Source: Kribbella albertanoniae (lineage in GTDB: Bacteria; Actinomycetota; Actinomycetes; Propionibacteriales; Kribbellaceae). From it: DNA of 64,000 bases. The stretch is taken from NCBI RefSeq assembly GCF_004348455.1, contig NZ_SMKA01000002.1:62001-126000 (forward strand), given 5' to 3'. Every line of letters begins with the position of its first letter. Position 1 is the first letter of the stretch. The notes under the pieces are model-generated. The model saw only the letters and a program-made list of their open reading frames with translations, did no database searches and was not told where the DNA came from. This document shows positions 48,541-56,447 of the stretch, piece after piece. The position numbers and the translations under genes are program-made.

Positions 48541-49814
48541 TTGCTTTCGCTGCTCGGACGACCCATGGCACCTTCGCGGAAGGCCTGGTACGCCGTCAGG
48601 TCGTACAGGCCGTGACCGCTGACGCAGACCAGTAGCACACCCGGCCGACCGGCCGCGTCCGCCTGCAAGGCTGCCTCGGCAGTGGCGTGGATTGCGAAGG
48701 CGCTCTCCGGTGCGGGCAGCAGTCCTTCGGCTTCGGCGAAGTCGGCGGCGGTCGCGAAAGCCTCCGCTTGCGAGCAGGCCACCGCCTCCATCAGGCGCCG
48801 GTGGTAGAGCGCACTGATGAGCTTGGCCGCGCCGTGGTATCGCAACCCGCCGGTATGGTCCGGGGGGGCCGCGAAGTCGTGTCCAAGCGTGTACATCAGC
48901 TGTAACGGCGTCAATCTGGAGGCGTCGGTGAAGTCATACTCGTACCGGCCCTGCGTCAGCTTCGGGCATGCCGAGGGTTCGGCCGCGATGACACGGACCG
49001 GCCGGCCCCCTCGCAGCGTCGTGCCGAGAAAAGGCAGCGCGATCCCGCCGAGATTGCTGCCGCCGCCGATCGATGCGACGACGGTGTCGGGCACCGTGCC
49101 CAGCCGGTCGAGTTGTTCCATCGCCTCCAAACCGATGACCGTCTGGTGAAGCAGCGAGTAGGTCTCCCCGCTGCCGGTGCAGAAGTAGTCACCGCTGGAT
49201 CTGGCGTCCTCGACGGCCTCGGCCAACGCGATGGAGAGGCTGCCGCTGCCGCCCGGGTCGCTGGTGGCAGCATGACGTCCGCTGTCAGTCCGGTCGCTCG
49301 GACTCGGGATCACCTCGGCACCGAGGAACTCCATCAGCGAACGCCTTCCAGGCTTCGCCCGATAGCTGGATCCGACCATGTAGACCGTGCAGTGCAGGCC
49401 GAAGACCGCGCACGCAGCGGCGACGGCGGTACCCCACTGACCCGCACCGGTTCCGACGGTCAGCCGACGGGCACCGGCGCGCTGGTAGTAGTAGATCTGC
49501 GCGATGGCGGTGTTCAATTTGTGACTGCCGGACAGGTTGCCGCCTTCGTACTTGTAGTAGATCCGGCTTCGTGTTCCGATCCTGCGCTCGAACGTTTCGG
49601 CCCTGCGTAACGGCGTTGGCCGCCACTGGGCGTACCGGTCGGCGACCTCTGGCGGAATCTCGATCCAGCGTTTGCGGCTCAGCTCTTGCCTGATTAGCGC
49701 CGGCGGGACTTGGACTCTCAAGGAGGTTCGGTCCCGGTCGGGGGACGGACGGTCAGGCGGTAGGTCGAACCCGAGGTCAGGCAGCACGTTATACCAGGCA
49801 GATGGCAAGTCCAT
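48522..49814 (-). CDS. TrpB-like PLP enzyme (TrpB2 type)
   Basis: A 430-aa member of the tryptophan synthase beta family, of the longer TrpB2-like group that does not need TrpA. WRPTPLRRAETFE, YYKYEGGNLSGSHKLNTAIA (PLP lysine in HKLN), GTGAGQWGTAVA and the PLP-phosphate loop ASIGGGSNLGG are present. Such proteins join indole or other nucleophiles to dehydroalanine from serine, and secondary-metabolic versions make unusual amino acids. It follows the SARP gene by 8 bp, so it is probably co-transcribed with the regulator. A housekeeping Trp role is unlikely, as no trp genes are near. Confidence 0.86.
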   Translation of the reverse strand: MDLPSAWYNVLPDLGFDLPPDRPSPDRDRTSLRVQVPPALIRQELSRKRWIEIPPEVADRYAQWRPTPLRRAETFERRIGTRSRIYYKYEGGNLSGSHKLNTAIAQIYYYQRAGARRLTVGTGAGQWGTAVAAACAVFGLHCTVYMVGSSYRAKPGRRSLMEFLGAEVIPSPSDRTDSGRHAATSDPGGSGSLSIALAEAVEDARSSGDYFCTGSGETYSLLHQTVIGLEAMEQLDRLGTVPDTVVASIGGGSNLGGIALPFLGTTLRGGRPVRVIAAEPSACPKLTQGRYEYDFTDASRLTPLQLMYTLGHDFAAPPDHTGGLRYHGAAKLISALYHRRLMEAVACSQAEAFATAADFAEAEGLLPAPESAFAIHATAEAALQADAAGRPGVLLVCVSGHGLYDLTAYQAFREGAMGRPSSESNPVHPL

Positions 49815-49822
49815 CGTGGCCC

Positions 49823-51637
49823 CTATCCGGCGTTGCGGCGGATGTCGTCGTCCGCTTCCGCAGCCAGGCAGATGCGGGCGTAGGCATGCAGGATCGGCGG
49901 CAGTTCATAGGTGAGTACGCCGTCGACGGAATGGCGTGAGCGCAGCAGGCCGTTGTGCACGAGTCGTTCCAGCAGCCGGTCGGCGACCTGAGTCGGCTGC
50001 AGCATCGCGTCGGCGACTGCCGCGGGGACGATCCGCTCCGGGGGCAGAAAGGCCAGTGCTCCGAAGCATCGGCGGGTCAACGGGTCCATCCGCTCGAATC
50101 CGGAGTCGAGCAGCCGCCGGATCGACATTTCACCGACACTCAACTCATCGAGAACGCGGTCGGTGTCCTTCAGGCGATCCGCTAGGAACCGCATGGTGTG
50201 CGCTGGTCTGGCGGACAGCCGAGCGCCGGCAACCCGAATCGCTGCTGGAAGCATGGCGCAGCGCACGACGATGTCGCGTGCGGCGGCGCGTTCCGCATCG
50301 ATGCGATCGTCACCGATCAGCTGCGCGAGCATCTGTAGTGACTCGTCCTCATTGAGTGGTCTCAGATCGAGGCGGAGATCCGCGTTGATCCCGGCGAGCC
50401 AATCGCGGCTGGTGATCAGCACGCAGCTAGGCCCAGCACCCGGTAGCAGATCGGCAACCTGTGGACTGCTGGCCGCGTCATCCAGGATGATCAGAGCTCT
50501 TCGCTCAGCCAGAACCGACCGATAGAGCGCTCGTCGCCTGTCTGCACTCTGTGGGATCGCCTCGGGAGTGATGCCGAATGCTTGCAGGATCTCGCCTATC
50601 GCATCTCCCGGTCTCTTGGGAGTCTTGGTTGAGCCGGCGAGATCAATATGGATCTCGCCGTCCTCGTACACATCGCGTGTCGCCATGGCCGCGCTGGTAG
50701 CGGTCGCCGTCTTCCCGATGCCAGGCGGGCCGGACAACACTGCGATCGGGACTCGACCGCTCGGGCGTTCGGCGCTGATTAGCGCGGTTAATTGCTCCAG
50801 TTCGGAGGAGCGCCCGGCAATGGCTGGACCAACTGGCAGCAACTGATGTGGTGTGACCGGTGCGCCCGCCTCGAGGCCGGGGCGTGGAATTCGCAGGCTG
50901 CCGTCGAGGATGCCGGCCTGTGCACTGCGCAGTGCGAGACCTGGCTGGACACCCAGCTCATTCTGCACCGTGTGCAGCGCTCGCTGATAGGCCGCGAGTG
51001 CGTCACCTGTCCGCCCCACAGCGTGCAGGACGGTGATCAACGAGTACCACAGTGACTCGTCGAGCGGCCGGTCACCGACCAGTTCTTCGAGCAGGGGCAG
51101 GAGCTCTGCTCGTTCACCGAGCGCCAGACGGGCGTCGATCCAGTCCCGTTGGACCTGCCATCGTTCTTCTTCGAGTGCTGACACCCGGGCTCGCATCCCG
51201 GCACCGAGTTCGATCTCCGGCAGCGGCATGCTCCGCCACATCTGTAGCGCCTCGCCGAGTAGCGATCGGGCATCGTTGTAAGAGCTCGACCGCAGTGCCT
51301 GCCGCCCGGCGTCGGCGAGGGTGGAGAAGCGGAGGAGATCAAGCTCCTCGTGGTCGGCTAATAGCCGATAGCCTGCCGGATGCCCCCGCAATCGGTGCTG
51401 TGCGCCCGAACTGGTCAGGATGGCTCGCAGCTGGGAAACATAGGTCCGCACGTTTTCGACGGCTGACCGTGGTGGTTTTCCCGGCCATATCCCGTCGATG
51501 ATCTGATCGAGTGGTACGACCTGATTGGTCCGGAGGAGGAGAATAGCCAGAAGCGCGCGTAGTCGCCGCGCTTTGATGGGTAGTGGTCGGCCCTGGGAGT
51601 CCATTACTTCCAACGGCCCGAGAATATAATAACGCAT
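49823..51637 (-). CDS. SARP-family pathway activator with NB-ARC domain
   Basis: A 604-aa AfsR/DnrI/RedD-type regulator. Residues 1-95 are the winged-helix DNA-binding domain (YILGPLEVMDSQGRPLPIKA, SAVENVRTYVSQLRAIL), about 96-240 the bacterial transcriptional activation domain, and about 265-480 an NB-ARC ATPase with P-loop GPPGIGKT (303-310). There is no TPR tail, so it is a medium-size SARP. GGGGG precedes the ATG at 51637. SARPs bind direct repeats spaced 11 bp just upstream of -10; thirteen such boxes occur across 6.6-48.5 kb, so this protein is very likely the activator of the cluster. Its own promoter has no such box. Confidence 0.9.
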   Translation of the reverse strand: MRYYILGPLEVMDSQGRPLPIKARRLRALLAILLLRTNQVVPLDQIIDGIWPGKPPRSAVENVRTYVSQLRAILTSSGAQHRLRGHPAGYRLLADHEELDLLRFSTLADAGRQALRSSSYNDARSLLGEALQMWRSMPLPEIELGAGMRARVSALEEERWQVQRDWIDARLALGERAELLPLLEELVGDRPLDESLWYSLITVLHAVGRTGDALAAYQRALHTVQNELGVQPGLALRSAQAGILDGSLRIPRPGLEAGAPVTPHQLLPVGPAIAGRSSELEQLTALISAERPSGRVPIAVLSGPPGIGKTATATSAAMATRDVYEDGEIHIDLAGSTKTPKRPGDAIGEILQAFGITPEAIPQSADRRRALYRSVLAERRALIILDDAASSPQVADLLPGAGPSCVLITSRDWLAGINADLRLDLRPLNEDESLQMLAQLIGDDRIDAERAAARDIVVRCAMLPAAIRVAGARLSARPAHTMRFLADRLKDTDRVLDELSVGEMSIRRLLDSGFERMDPLTRRCFGALAFLPPERIVPAAVADAMLQPTQVADRLLERLVHNGLLRSRHSVDGVLTYELPPILHAYARICLAAEADDDIRRNAG

Positions 51638-52457
51638 CGCATCGACCCCCGATTGACGAGTTTCGGTGGGTCCCACCCGGAGGGCGTCTCCCGTGTGAGG
51701 TGGGCGCTCTGTCACTGGAGTTCACCAGTCAGCCTGAAGTGGGCTACGCCGGATAGTCAACGGTTTTGCATGAACCTGCAAAAAGTCTGTGTTGGCTCGA
51801 GTCGAGCGAAGAAATCGGTGAGAATCTCAACAGTACTTGCCATCCGCCCTCGGCATGCACCTCGTGCCCGTGGGTGCGTTCGAACGCGCGCGCACGACGA
51901 TCGGGTACATGGCGGCGACAGGTAGGCTAGTTTGCAGTCTCGCTTGACATCTCTGTGGGTATGCCGAGGTTCTCATTCTTGCGGAGCGCAATTCGTCCTC
52001 TCAAGCTGATTTTGGAATCATCCTTGCTGCTGTCCGGCCCATCGCACCTGGCCGAAATGCGGATACGGCAGACCACAGTCAACCGCGTCGCCTTCCCCTA
52101 AGGAGCGCGGCCCATCTGCTCATGCCTTGATCGCGATTTCGCTACCGTACGCATCGTGAGTCGTGAGTCTCGAATTGCGGATCGCTCGCGACCGATGCCT
52201 CGGAGGAGCCTGGGAGCCGGTAAGCCTGAGATCCGGAGGTGGCGAGCCTCCAGTGTCGGGCGAGATCGGATCAAGACGACGCTGGCAAGAGCAAGCAACG
52301 GCCAACCATCTTGGGGCGAACGAGTCTTCCTAGAGGCGGAACCTCACCAGCTTGCATCAAGCACTCGGAGTCCCCATGGTGCGGCGACGACTGTGAGAGT
52401 CGGCGAGGTCGGACGTATCCGCTGATACGTCGTGGCGAGGAACAGACTGGGCTAGAG
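51638..52457. other. Gene-poor interval at right edge of cluster
   Basis: About 820 bp without a convincing gene on either strand. It holds the upstream region of the SARP gene, one inverted repeat (listed separately), and AT-richer sequence than the cluster. From about 51.9 kb rightward the base composition is visibly less GC-rich, marking the change to mobile-element DNA. Confidence 0.4.
51764..51783. promoter_or_regulatory. Inverted repeat TTTTGCA-N6-TGCAAAA upstream of SARP gene
   Basis: A perfect 7-bp inverted repeat with a 6-bp spacer lies about 130 bp before the SARP start. It could be an operator for a dimeric repressor (TetR/GntR type) controlling the activator. No dedicated repressor gene is adjacent. 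Confidence 0.35.
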
Positions 52458-53189
52458 CTACGGACAGTCTCCTGTAGTGATGGCGCTGTGTGACTGCGTT
52501 TCCGTCGGTTCGCGCCCAAAGGGCGATGTGCTGTTGATCCCATAGCGCTCGCGATAGGCGACGACTTCGCGGAGCCGTACTTCTCGCGTCGAGTTGGGTT
52601 GGCCGGCTACCACGCTCGCGAACGCGTCGTACCAGAGCGGCCTTCCTAGCTTCGCCGTGGTGGCTAGCCAGTCGATGCGCTGGACAATTTCGGCCTCGAG
52701 TTCGAGCAAACGCAAGTGCATGGACGGATGCTCGGTGGGGCCTGCGGCAACCACCAGACCGGCTAGGCGTGTAGGGCCTTCGCCCGATCTGCGGGCCTTC
52801 CTGCTGATGAGCCGTTCAACCCGAGTATGGAGGACCGCAGCGAGGTCGTTCGCGCTGTCGAGATCTGAGTGCTCGACTGCCTCTCTGAGGACATCTGCCA
52901 TTTCGAGCCCGGCGTTCTCTGCGCGTCGGAGTTCGGCTACGAGGGCTCCGTAGGCGGGAGAGGCGCGCAGCGCTGCTTGGCTGCTCGAGTCAAGACTGCT
53001 AACGGTGATGGCTCTGGCCAGGCGGGCACGCGCGTCTAGCTGGCAGAGGTGTTCGTGGATGGGGATTAGGCGGTCTAGGCGGGTGGCGTTGTCTAGTTCT
53101 TGGCGCATGACTTCGTGGGCTGAGAGCTCTACGCGGGGGTTGTTGAGGACTGCTTCTAGGACGTCTTGGACGGGTCTGCTCGAAGTGGG
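52458..53189 (-). pseudogene. MobF/TraA relaxase, C-terminal fragment
   Basis: About 240 residues typical of the C-terminus of actinobacterial MobF relaxases: VLEAVLNNPRVELSAHEV, ARLARAITVSSLDSSSQAAL, SDLDSANDLAAVLHTRVERL and the final VVAYRERYGI. The nicking and helicase domains are absent. Upstream the frame joins, without a start codon, to the integrase fragment near 53190-53223. This is the scar of a deletion inside an integrative conjugative element. The fragment is not expected to be functional. Confidence 0.65.
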
Positions 53190-53223
53190 GTTCGTGGAGG
53201 TCTGGGGTGGGTTGTGGGTGGCT

Positions 53224-53643
53224 GGTGATGACCTTGTCGAGGCGCTGGGTGGTGGCCTCGCCGATGCGGAGTTCGGCGATCGCGGGGCGGATGTGGAGGC
53301 GCGTCACGCGCTCGTAGGTGTCGTAGGAAGTTGGGGAGCGCTTGCCGAGGTCGACAAGCTTCTTGAACTTCTCGCTCCACAGGTCGAGGAGGTCGCCGAC
53401 CTTGTGCATCGCGGTCAGCTCGGTCGAGTGGCCGGTTCTGGTGCGGTCCTGGAGCTTCTTCAGGAGTGAGCGCTCGGCGGCGGCCTTGGTGGGGCCGTAG
53501 GCGCTGACGGGACGGACGTGCCCGTCGAGGTCACGGAACTTCGCCTGCGCTTTGTGCTGGACGGCCTTGCCCTTGGCGTCGGTCTTGGTCGGCCAGGTCG
53601 AGATGGTTCCCCAGGAACCGAGTGGGATGGTCGGTCGTGCCAT
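53224..53643 (-). pseudogene. Tyrosine integrase, N-terminal fragment
   Basis: The first about 140 residues of a phage/ICE-type tyrosine recombinase: an arm-binding AP2-like region (GSWGTISTWP, AKFRDLDGHVRPVSAYGPTK, AAAERSLLKKLQDR) and the start of the SAM-like core-binding domain (TYERVTRLHIRPAIAELRIG). After KVIT at 53224 the frame becomes proline/arginine-rich shadow, and the catalytic domain is missing. It lies 230 bp from a tRNA-Lys att copy, as expected for the recombinase that inserted the element. Confidence 0.7.
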
Positions 53644-53831
53644 GTCATGCCTCCAACCGGGTGATGGTTGGGGTGCTCAACGGTCTCGGAGGTCGAGAAT
53701 CTGGAACGTGGGGAACGACGAGCATCGCTGTGACATGACGCACAGTCACGATCAGGTCAAGGCGGGCAGGTGGCCCGGGGTCGACGCCGCCGGATCAATT
53801 GAGTGCGTTTTGAGTGCGTGGAGGACACACG

Positions 53832-53866
53832 AAGGCCCGGTGCACATTGCGATGTGTGCCCGGGCC
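53832..53866. terminator. Hairpin next to tRNA-Lys copy
   Basis: AGGCCCGGTGCACAT and ATGTGTGCCCGGGCCT pair with a short loop and one bulge. It stands just downstream (minus-strand sense) of the tRNA-Lys 3' copy, where a tRNA gene terminator would be, so it probably travelled with it. Confidence 0.6.
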
Positions 53867-53875
53867 TCGGTGTTT

Positions 53876-53913
53876 GTGCGCCGCCAGGGACTCGAACCCC
53901 GAACCCGCTGATT
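53876..53913 (-). repeat. tRNA-Lys 3'-end copy (attachment site remnant)
   Basis: On the minus strand the sequence AATCAGCGGGTTCGGGGTTC, continuing to GGCGGCGCAC, reproduces the anticodon-stem 3' side, variable loop, T arm and acceptor 3' side of actinobacterial tRNA-Lys. Identity stops at the anticodon loop (TGTAAAT instead of the Lys anticodon), so it is not a complete tRNA gene. Next to an integrase fragment this is best read as an attL/attR core. It could be mistaken for tRNA-Tyr because TGTAAATC resembles a GTA anticodon loop. Confidence 0.7.
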
Positions 53914-54120
53914 TACAGCCGAGACCGATCACGAGTTGCCGCTGATGTGCAGGATCGCTTGCTGGCAAGAGATCCTGCAGCTTTCAGGTACTCGTAGATC
54001 CTCATCGCTGCCCATCCTCTCTCGCTGATTGAGGTGCGTAAAGAGGTGTGTTGCGGAGGTGGGCGGCGCTGCCTACATGGCGATCGAGCCGCCGGCTACC
54101 GGAACACGGTCGGTCCCGCA

Positions 54121-55965
54121 CTAGCTTGATGGCGGGAAGAACCCGTAGCGGTCTCTCGACCGGTTCTTGGTGAAGGTGATTTCGACCGCGCCCGGACCCA
54201 GTCCGTTGGGTGGCTCGATGTTCTCGAGGACGATGACTTGACCGTCGACTCCGTTCTGAATGTCGTCGTAGAACCGGTCGATGACGCTTCTCGGAAGCGT
54301 GCCGTCGGCATCGCCGCCTTGGTCTGGCGGCCGATAGGTGACCAGCGGTGAATCGAGCACGACGAATCCTGGATGCGGGAGGTCTCGGTCGTAGCAGTAC
54401 TGGGCGAGCGCCAAGGTAAATGCCGCGTGCAAGACAGCTCGAACCCCCTTTCCGTGGGACGCGCGTAACTGGTCCCCGGAGACGATGTCCTGCTCGCTTC
54501 GGTCGTATCGGGTGTCGCCTGCGTCTGGTACGCCCCAAGCGGTTAGCCGTTCGGCGATCGCGGCTGAGAACGCGCCCACGGTGACCAGTTGCATGCCCTC
54601 GGCAGCCGTAGCGGTCTCCCTCACCTCGTCGTCGGCCAACTGTCGACGTAGCCTCTCCAAGCTGTCGATCTGGTCGTAGAGGCTCAGCAGGTGTTCGACC
54701 TCGGCGCGCTTGTTAAGAAGGTCGGCCAAGCCGTCCCGGTCAGGAGCCATCGCGGAGTCGAAGTCTGTGAGTTGAACCCGCGCCGCGTCGATCGCTCGTT
54801 GCATGGCCTCGATCCGCTGAGACAGTGTCCCGTGTTCGGCTGCGAGATCACCCAGCGTCGCCCTGAGGTCAGCCTGAAGGCTCGTCGTCTTGGCTTGCTC
54901 GGCGAGCACCGAGTCTCGGAATGCTGTTGTTCCTTCGAGAAGATCCTCGTTGTAGTGCTGGTGTTCGACCTCAGCGCCGCAGAAGGCACACGGTCCAGAG
55001 CGGAAGTATCCAAGGAGGTTTCCCGCCTCCGAGATCATCTCCAACCGCTGGAGATCGGAGCTGTACTGGTCGTCCAGCAATTGGAAGCGTGCGGTGAGCG
55101 CGGTGATGTCGGTCAGGCGCTCCAACTCTTCCAATCGCAGACGTTCCGTCGCAGCAATCCGCCGACTCAGCTGATCCCGCTCGGCCGAGATACTGCTGAT
55201 TGAGTCGGTGAATATGCTGGCGGATGACGAGAGCCGGTCGCGTTGGGCTCTCAGCTCGGTGGGGCTGGGAACGTCCTCGAGTTGGGCTTCGAGATCGGCG
55301 ACCAGTTTGTTTACGACCGTTTCCTGGGCCGCGGACGTCTGACGCCGTTCCTTGTCGGTGGGAACCGCCACAAGATTGGAGTCGTCCTGGCCCTCCAGGA
55401 GCAGTTTCAAGACCGAGATGTCGACCGTTTTGCTGGTTGTCACGGCAGTGAGAACTGGGGACCGGGTGGCCTGCATGCTGGTCTCGTCGATCACGCAGAA
55501 GTGGGCGATGTTGCGGAAGCTGAGTTCGTTGGTTTGGTTGTATACGTTCCTGCGGACGCGCTGACCGGAGAGGTCCAGCGCAGCGAGTAGATACGCGGAC
55601 AGACTTCCACGCTTGCCGGTGACGTGTTTCTCCCCGAGCACGAGTCCTGCAGGTTCGGCGGGCGGAGTTCGCACGTCGCCTTCGTACACAGAGAAACGGC
55701 CGCCGTTGACCGGGCGCACCAGTGTGACGTGGGCTTCGCCGGGCAGTGTCAGGCCTAGAAGGACGGAGCTGTAGCCTGCGCGTTCAGGGATGTCGTCGAG
55801 AGGTGTCGACCCGCCCAGCATGAAGTCTATTGCGTCGGCGATGAATGACTTCCCCGTGTCTGAGGGACCCCGGACTACGGTGACCGCAGGGCCGAACTCC
55901 ACGCTCGCGGGTGGCACATCGGCGCCAGTAAAGGTGAGGTGGGTCAGAGTGATGCGTCCAGTCAT
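54121..55965 (-). CDS. ABC three-component system ATPase (SMC/Rad50-like)
   Basis: A 614-aa SMC-like ATPase. Walker A is RGPSDTGKS (33-40), followed by FIADAIDFMLGG. Long coiled-coil arms flank a CxxC hook (GPCAFCGAEVEHQHY), and the Walker B/D-loop is VVLDSPLVTY near residue 540. This matches the ATPase of ABC-3C conflict systems, in which the ATPase, a small middle component and a variable effector are encoded together. The ATG at 55965 overlaps the middle-component stop (ATGA). It probably senses invading DNA or its replication. It is the last gene of the operon. Confidence 0.82.
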   Translation of the reverse strand: MTGRITLTHLTFTGADVPPASVEFGPAVTVVRGPSDTGKSFIADAIDFMLGGSTPLDDIPERAGYSSVLLGLTLPGEAHVTLVRPVNGGRFSVYEGDVRTPPAEPAGLVLGEKHVTGKRGSLSAYLLAALDLSGQRVRRNVYNQTNELSFRNIAHFCVIDETSMQATRSPVLTAVTTSKTVDISVLKLLLEGQDDSNLVAVPTDKERRQTSAAQETVVNKLVADLEAQLEDVPSPTELRAQRDRLSSSASIFTDSISSISAERDQLSRRIAATERLRLEELERLTDITALTARFQLLDDQYSSDLQRLEMISEAGNLLGYFRSGPCAFCGAEVEHQHYNEDLLEGTTAFRDSVLAEQAKTTSLQADLRATLGDLAAEHGTLSQRIEAMQRAIDAARVQLTDFDSAMAPDRDGLADLLNKRAEVEHLLSLYDQIDSLERLRRQLADDEVRETATAAEGMQLVTVGAFSAAIAERLTAWGVPDAGDTRYDRSEQDIVSGDQLRASHGKGVRAVLHAAFTLALAQYCYDRDLPHPGFVVLDSPLVTYRPPDQGGDADGTLPRSVIDRFYDDIQNGVDGQVIVLENIEPPNGLGPGAVEITFTKNRSRDRYGFFPPSS

Positions 55966-56447
55966 GTTGCCCATCCCTCGCTGCCTAGGTCGATCTGAGC
56001 GAACTCCTCGGACCAACTCGAGAAGATCGACCGCATCTCGGCTCTGAGGACGTCCTCCGTAAGGTCTGGGAAACGGTCGAGGACCCAGACCACACGTTGG
56101 TTCAGGGTGACGGCGTAGGTCGAAGCCAGCGCACTGACGAAGCTGTAAGCGTCCTCGCTGGCCAGAAATTCGATCCCGGAGCTTCCTGCGCGCATCTCGA
56201 CGAGTGCACGTCGAACCATGACGTGAAGTCCTGCCTCGACCATGGCGCGCCGTGCGCCGAGCTCTCCCGATCGAATCGGCAAGGGAGGGTGCAGACTGCT
56301 CGGTCCTCCGAGATCCGCACTGTGGAGAACTCCATGGTCCAGCAGGACCAGCCGGTTCAGGTCGAGGCGCTCCGGATATGCCGCCGTGAGGATCATCAGC
56401 ACGCGGACACCTACCTCGAGCGAGCTGTTCAGCGGGCTGATAGTCAT
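55962..56447 (-). CDS. ABC three-component system middle component (MC2-like)
   Basis: A 161-aa helical protein with the wording I associate with ABC-3C middle component 2: SLEVGVRVLMILTAAYPERL, NRLVLLDHGVLHSADLGGPS, SLHPPLPIRSGELGARR and GLHVMVRRALVE. It should bridge the ATPase and the effector. Both ends overlap neighbours by ATGA, as is usual for these operons. There is no enzymatic motif. Confidence 0.72.
   Translation of the reverse strand: MTISPLNSSLEVGVRVLMILTAAYPERLDLNRLVLLDHGVLHSADLGGPSSLHPPLPIRSGELGARRAMVEAGLHVMVRRALVEMRAGSSGIEFLASEDAYSFVSALASTYAVTLNQRVVWVLDRFPDLTEDVLRAEMRSIFSSWSEEFAQIDLGSEGWAT

Noticed and set aside
6663-51637. A lincomycin or celesticetin cluster
   Set aside because: LmbB1/B2-like and NDP-sugar genes are shared in type, but a cyclase, MurA-like enzyme, decarboxylase operon and BtrH-like transferases do not belong there, and LmbA, LmbW and LmbX counterparts are not seen.
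6663-51637. A pyrrolobenzodiazepine cluster
   Set aside because: No anthranilate genes and no dimodular NRPS are present, although the LmbB1/B2-like pair and DNA-repair gene would fit.
52156-52425. Plus-strand open frame of 89 codons near the mobile-element scar
   Set aside because: No recognisable family or ribosome site; sequence looks like noncoding DNA.
53876-53930. tRNA-Tyr gene on the minus strand
   Set aside because: TGTAAATC looks like a GTA anticodon loop, but the short variable loop and 3' half match tRNA-Lys, and no 5' half of any tRNA can be folded. It is an att copy.
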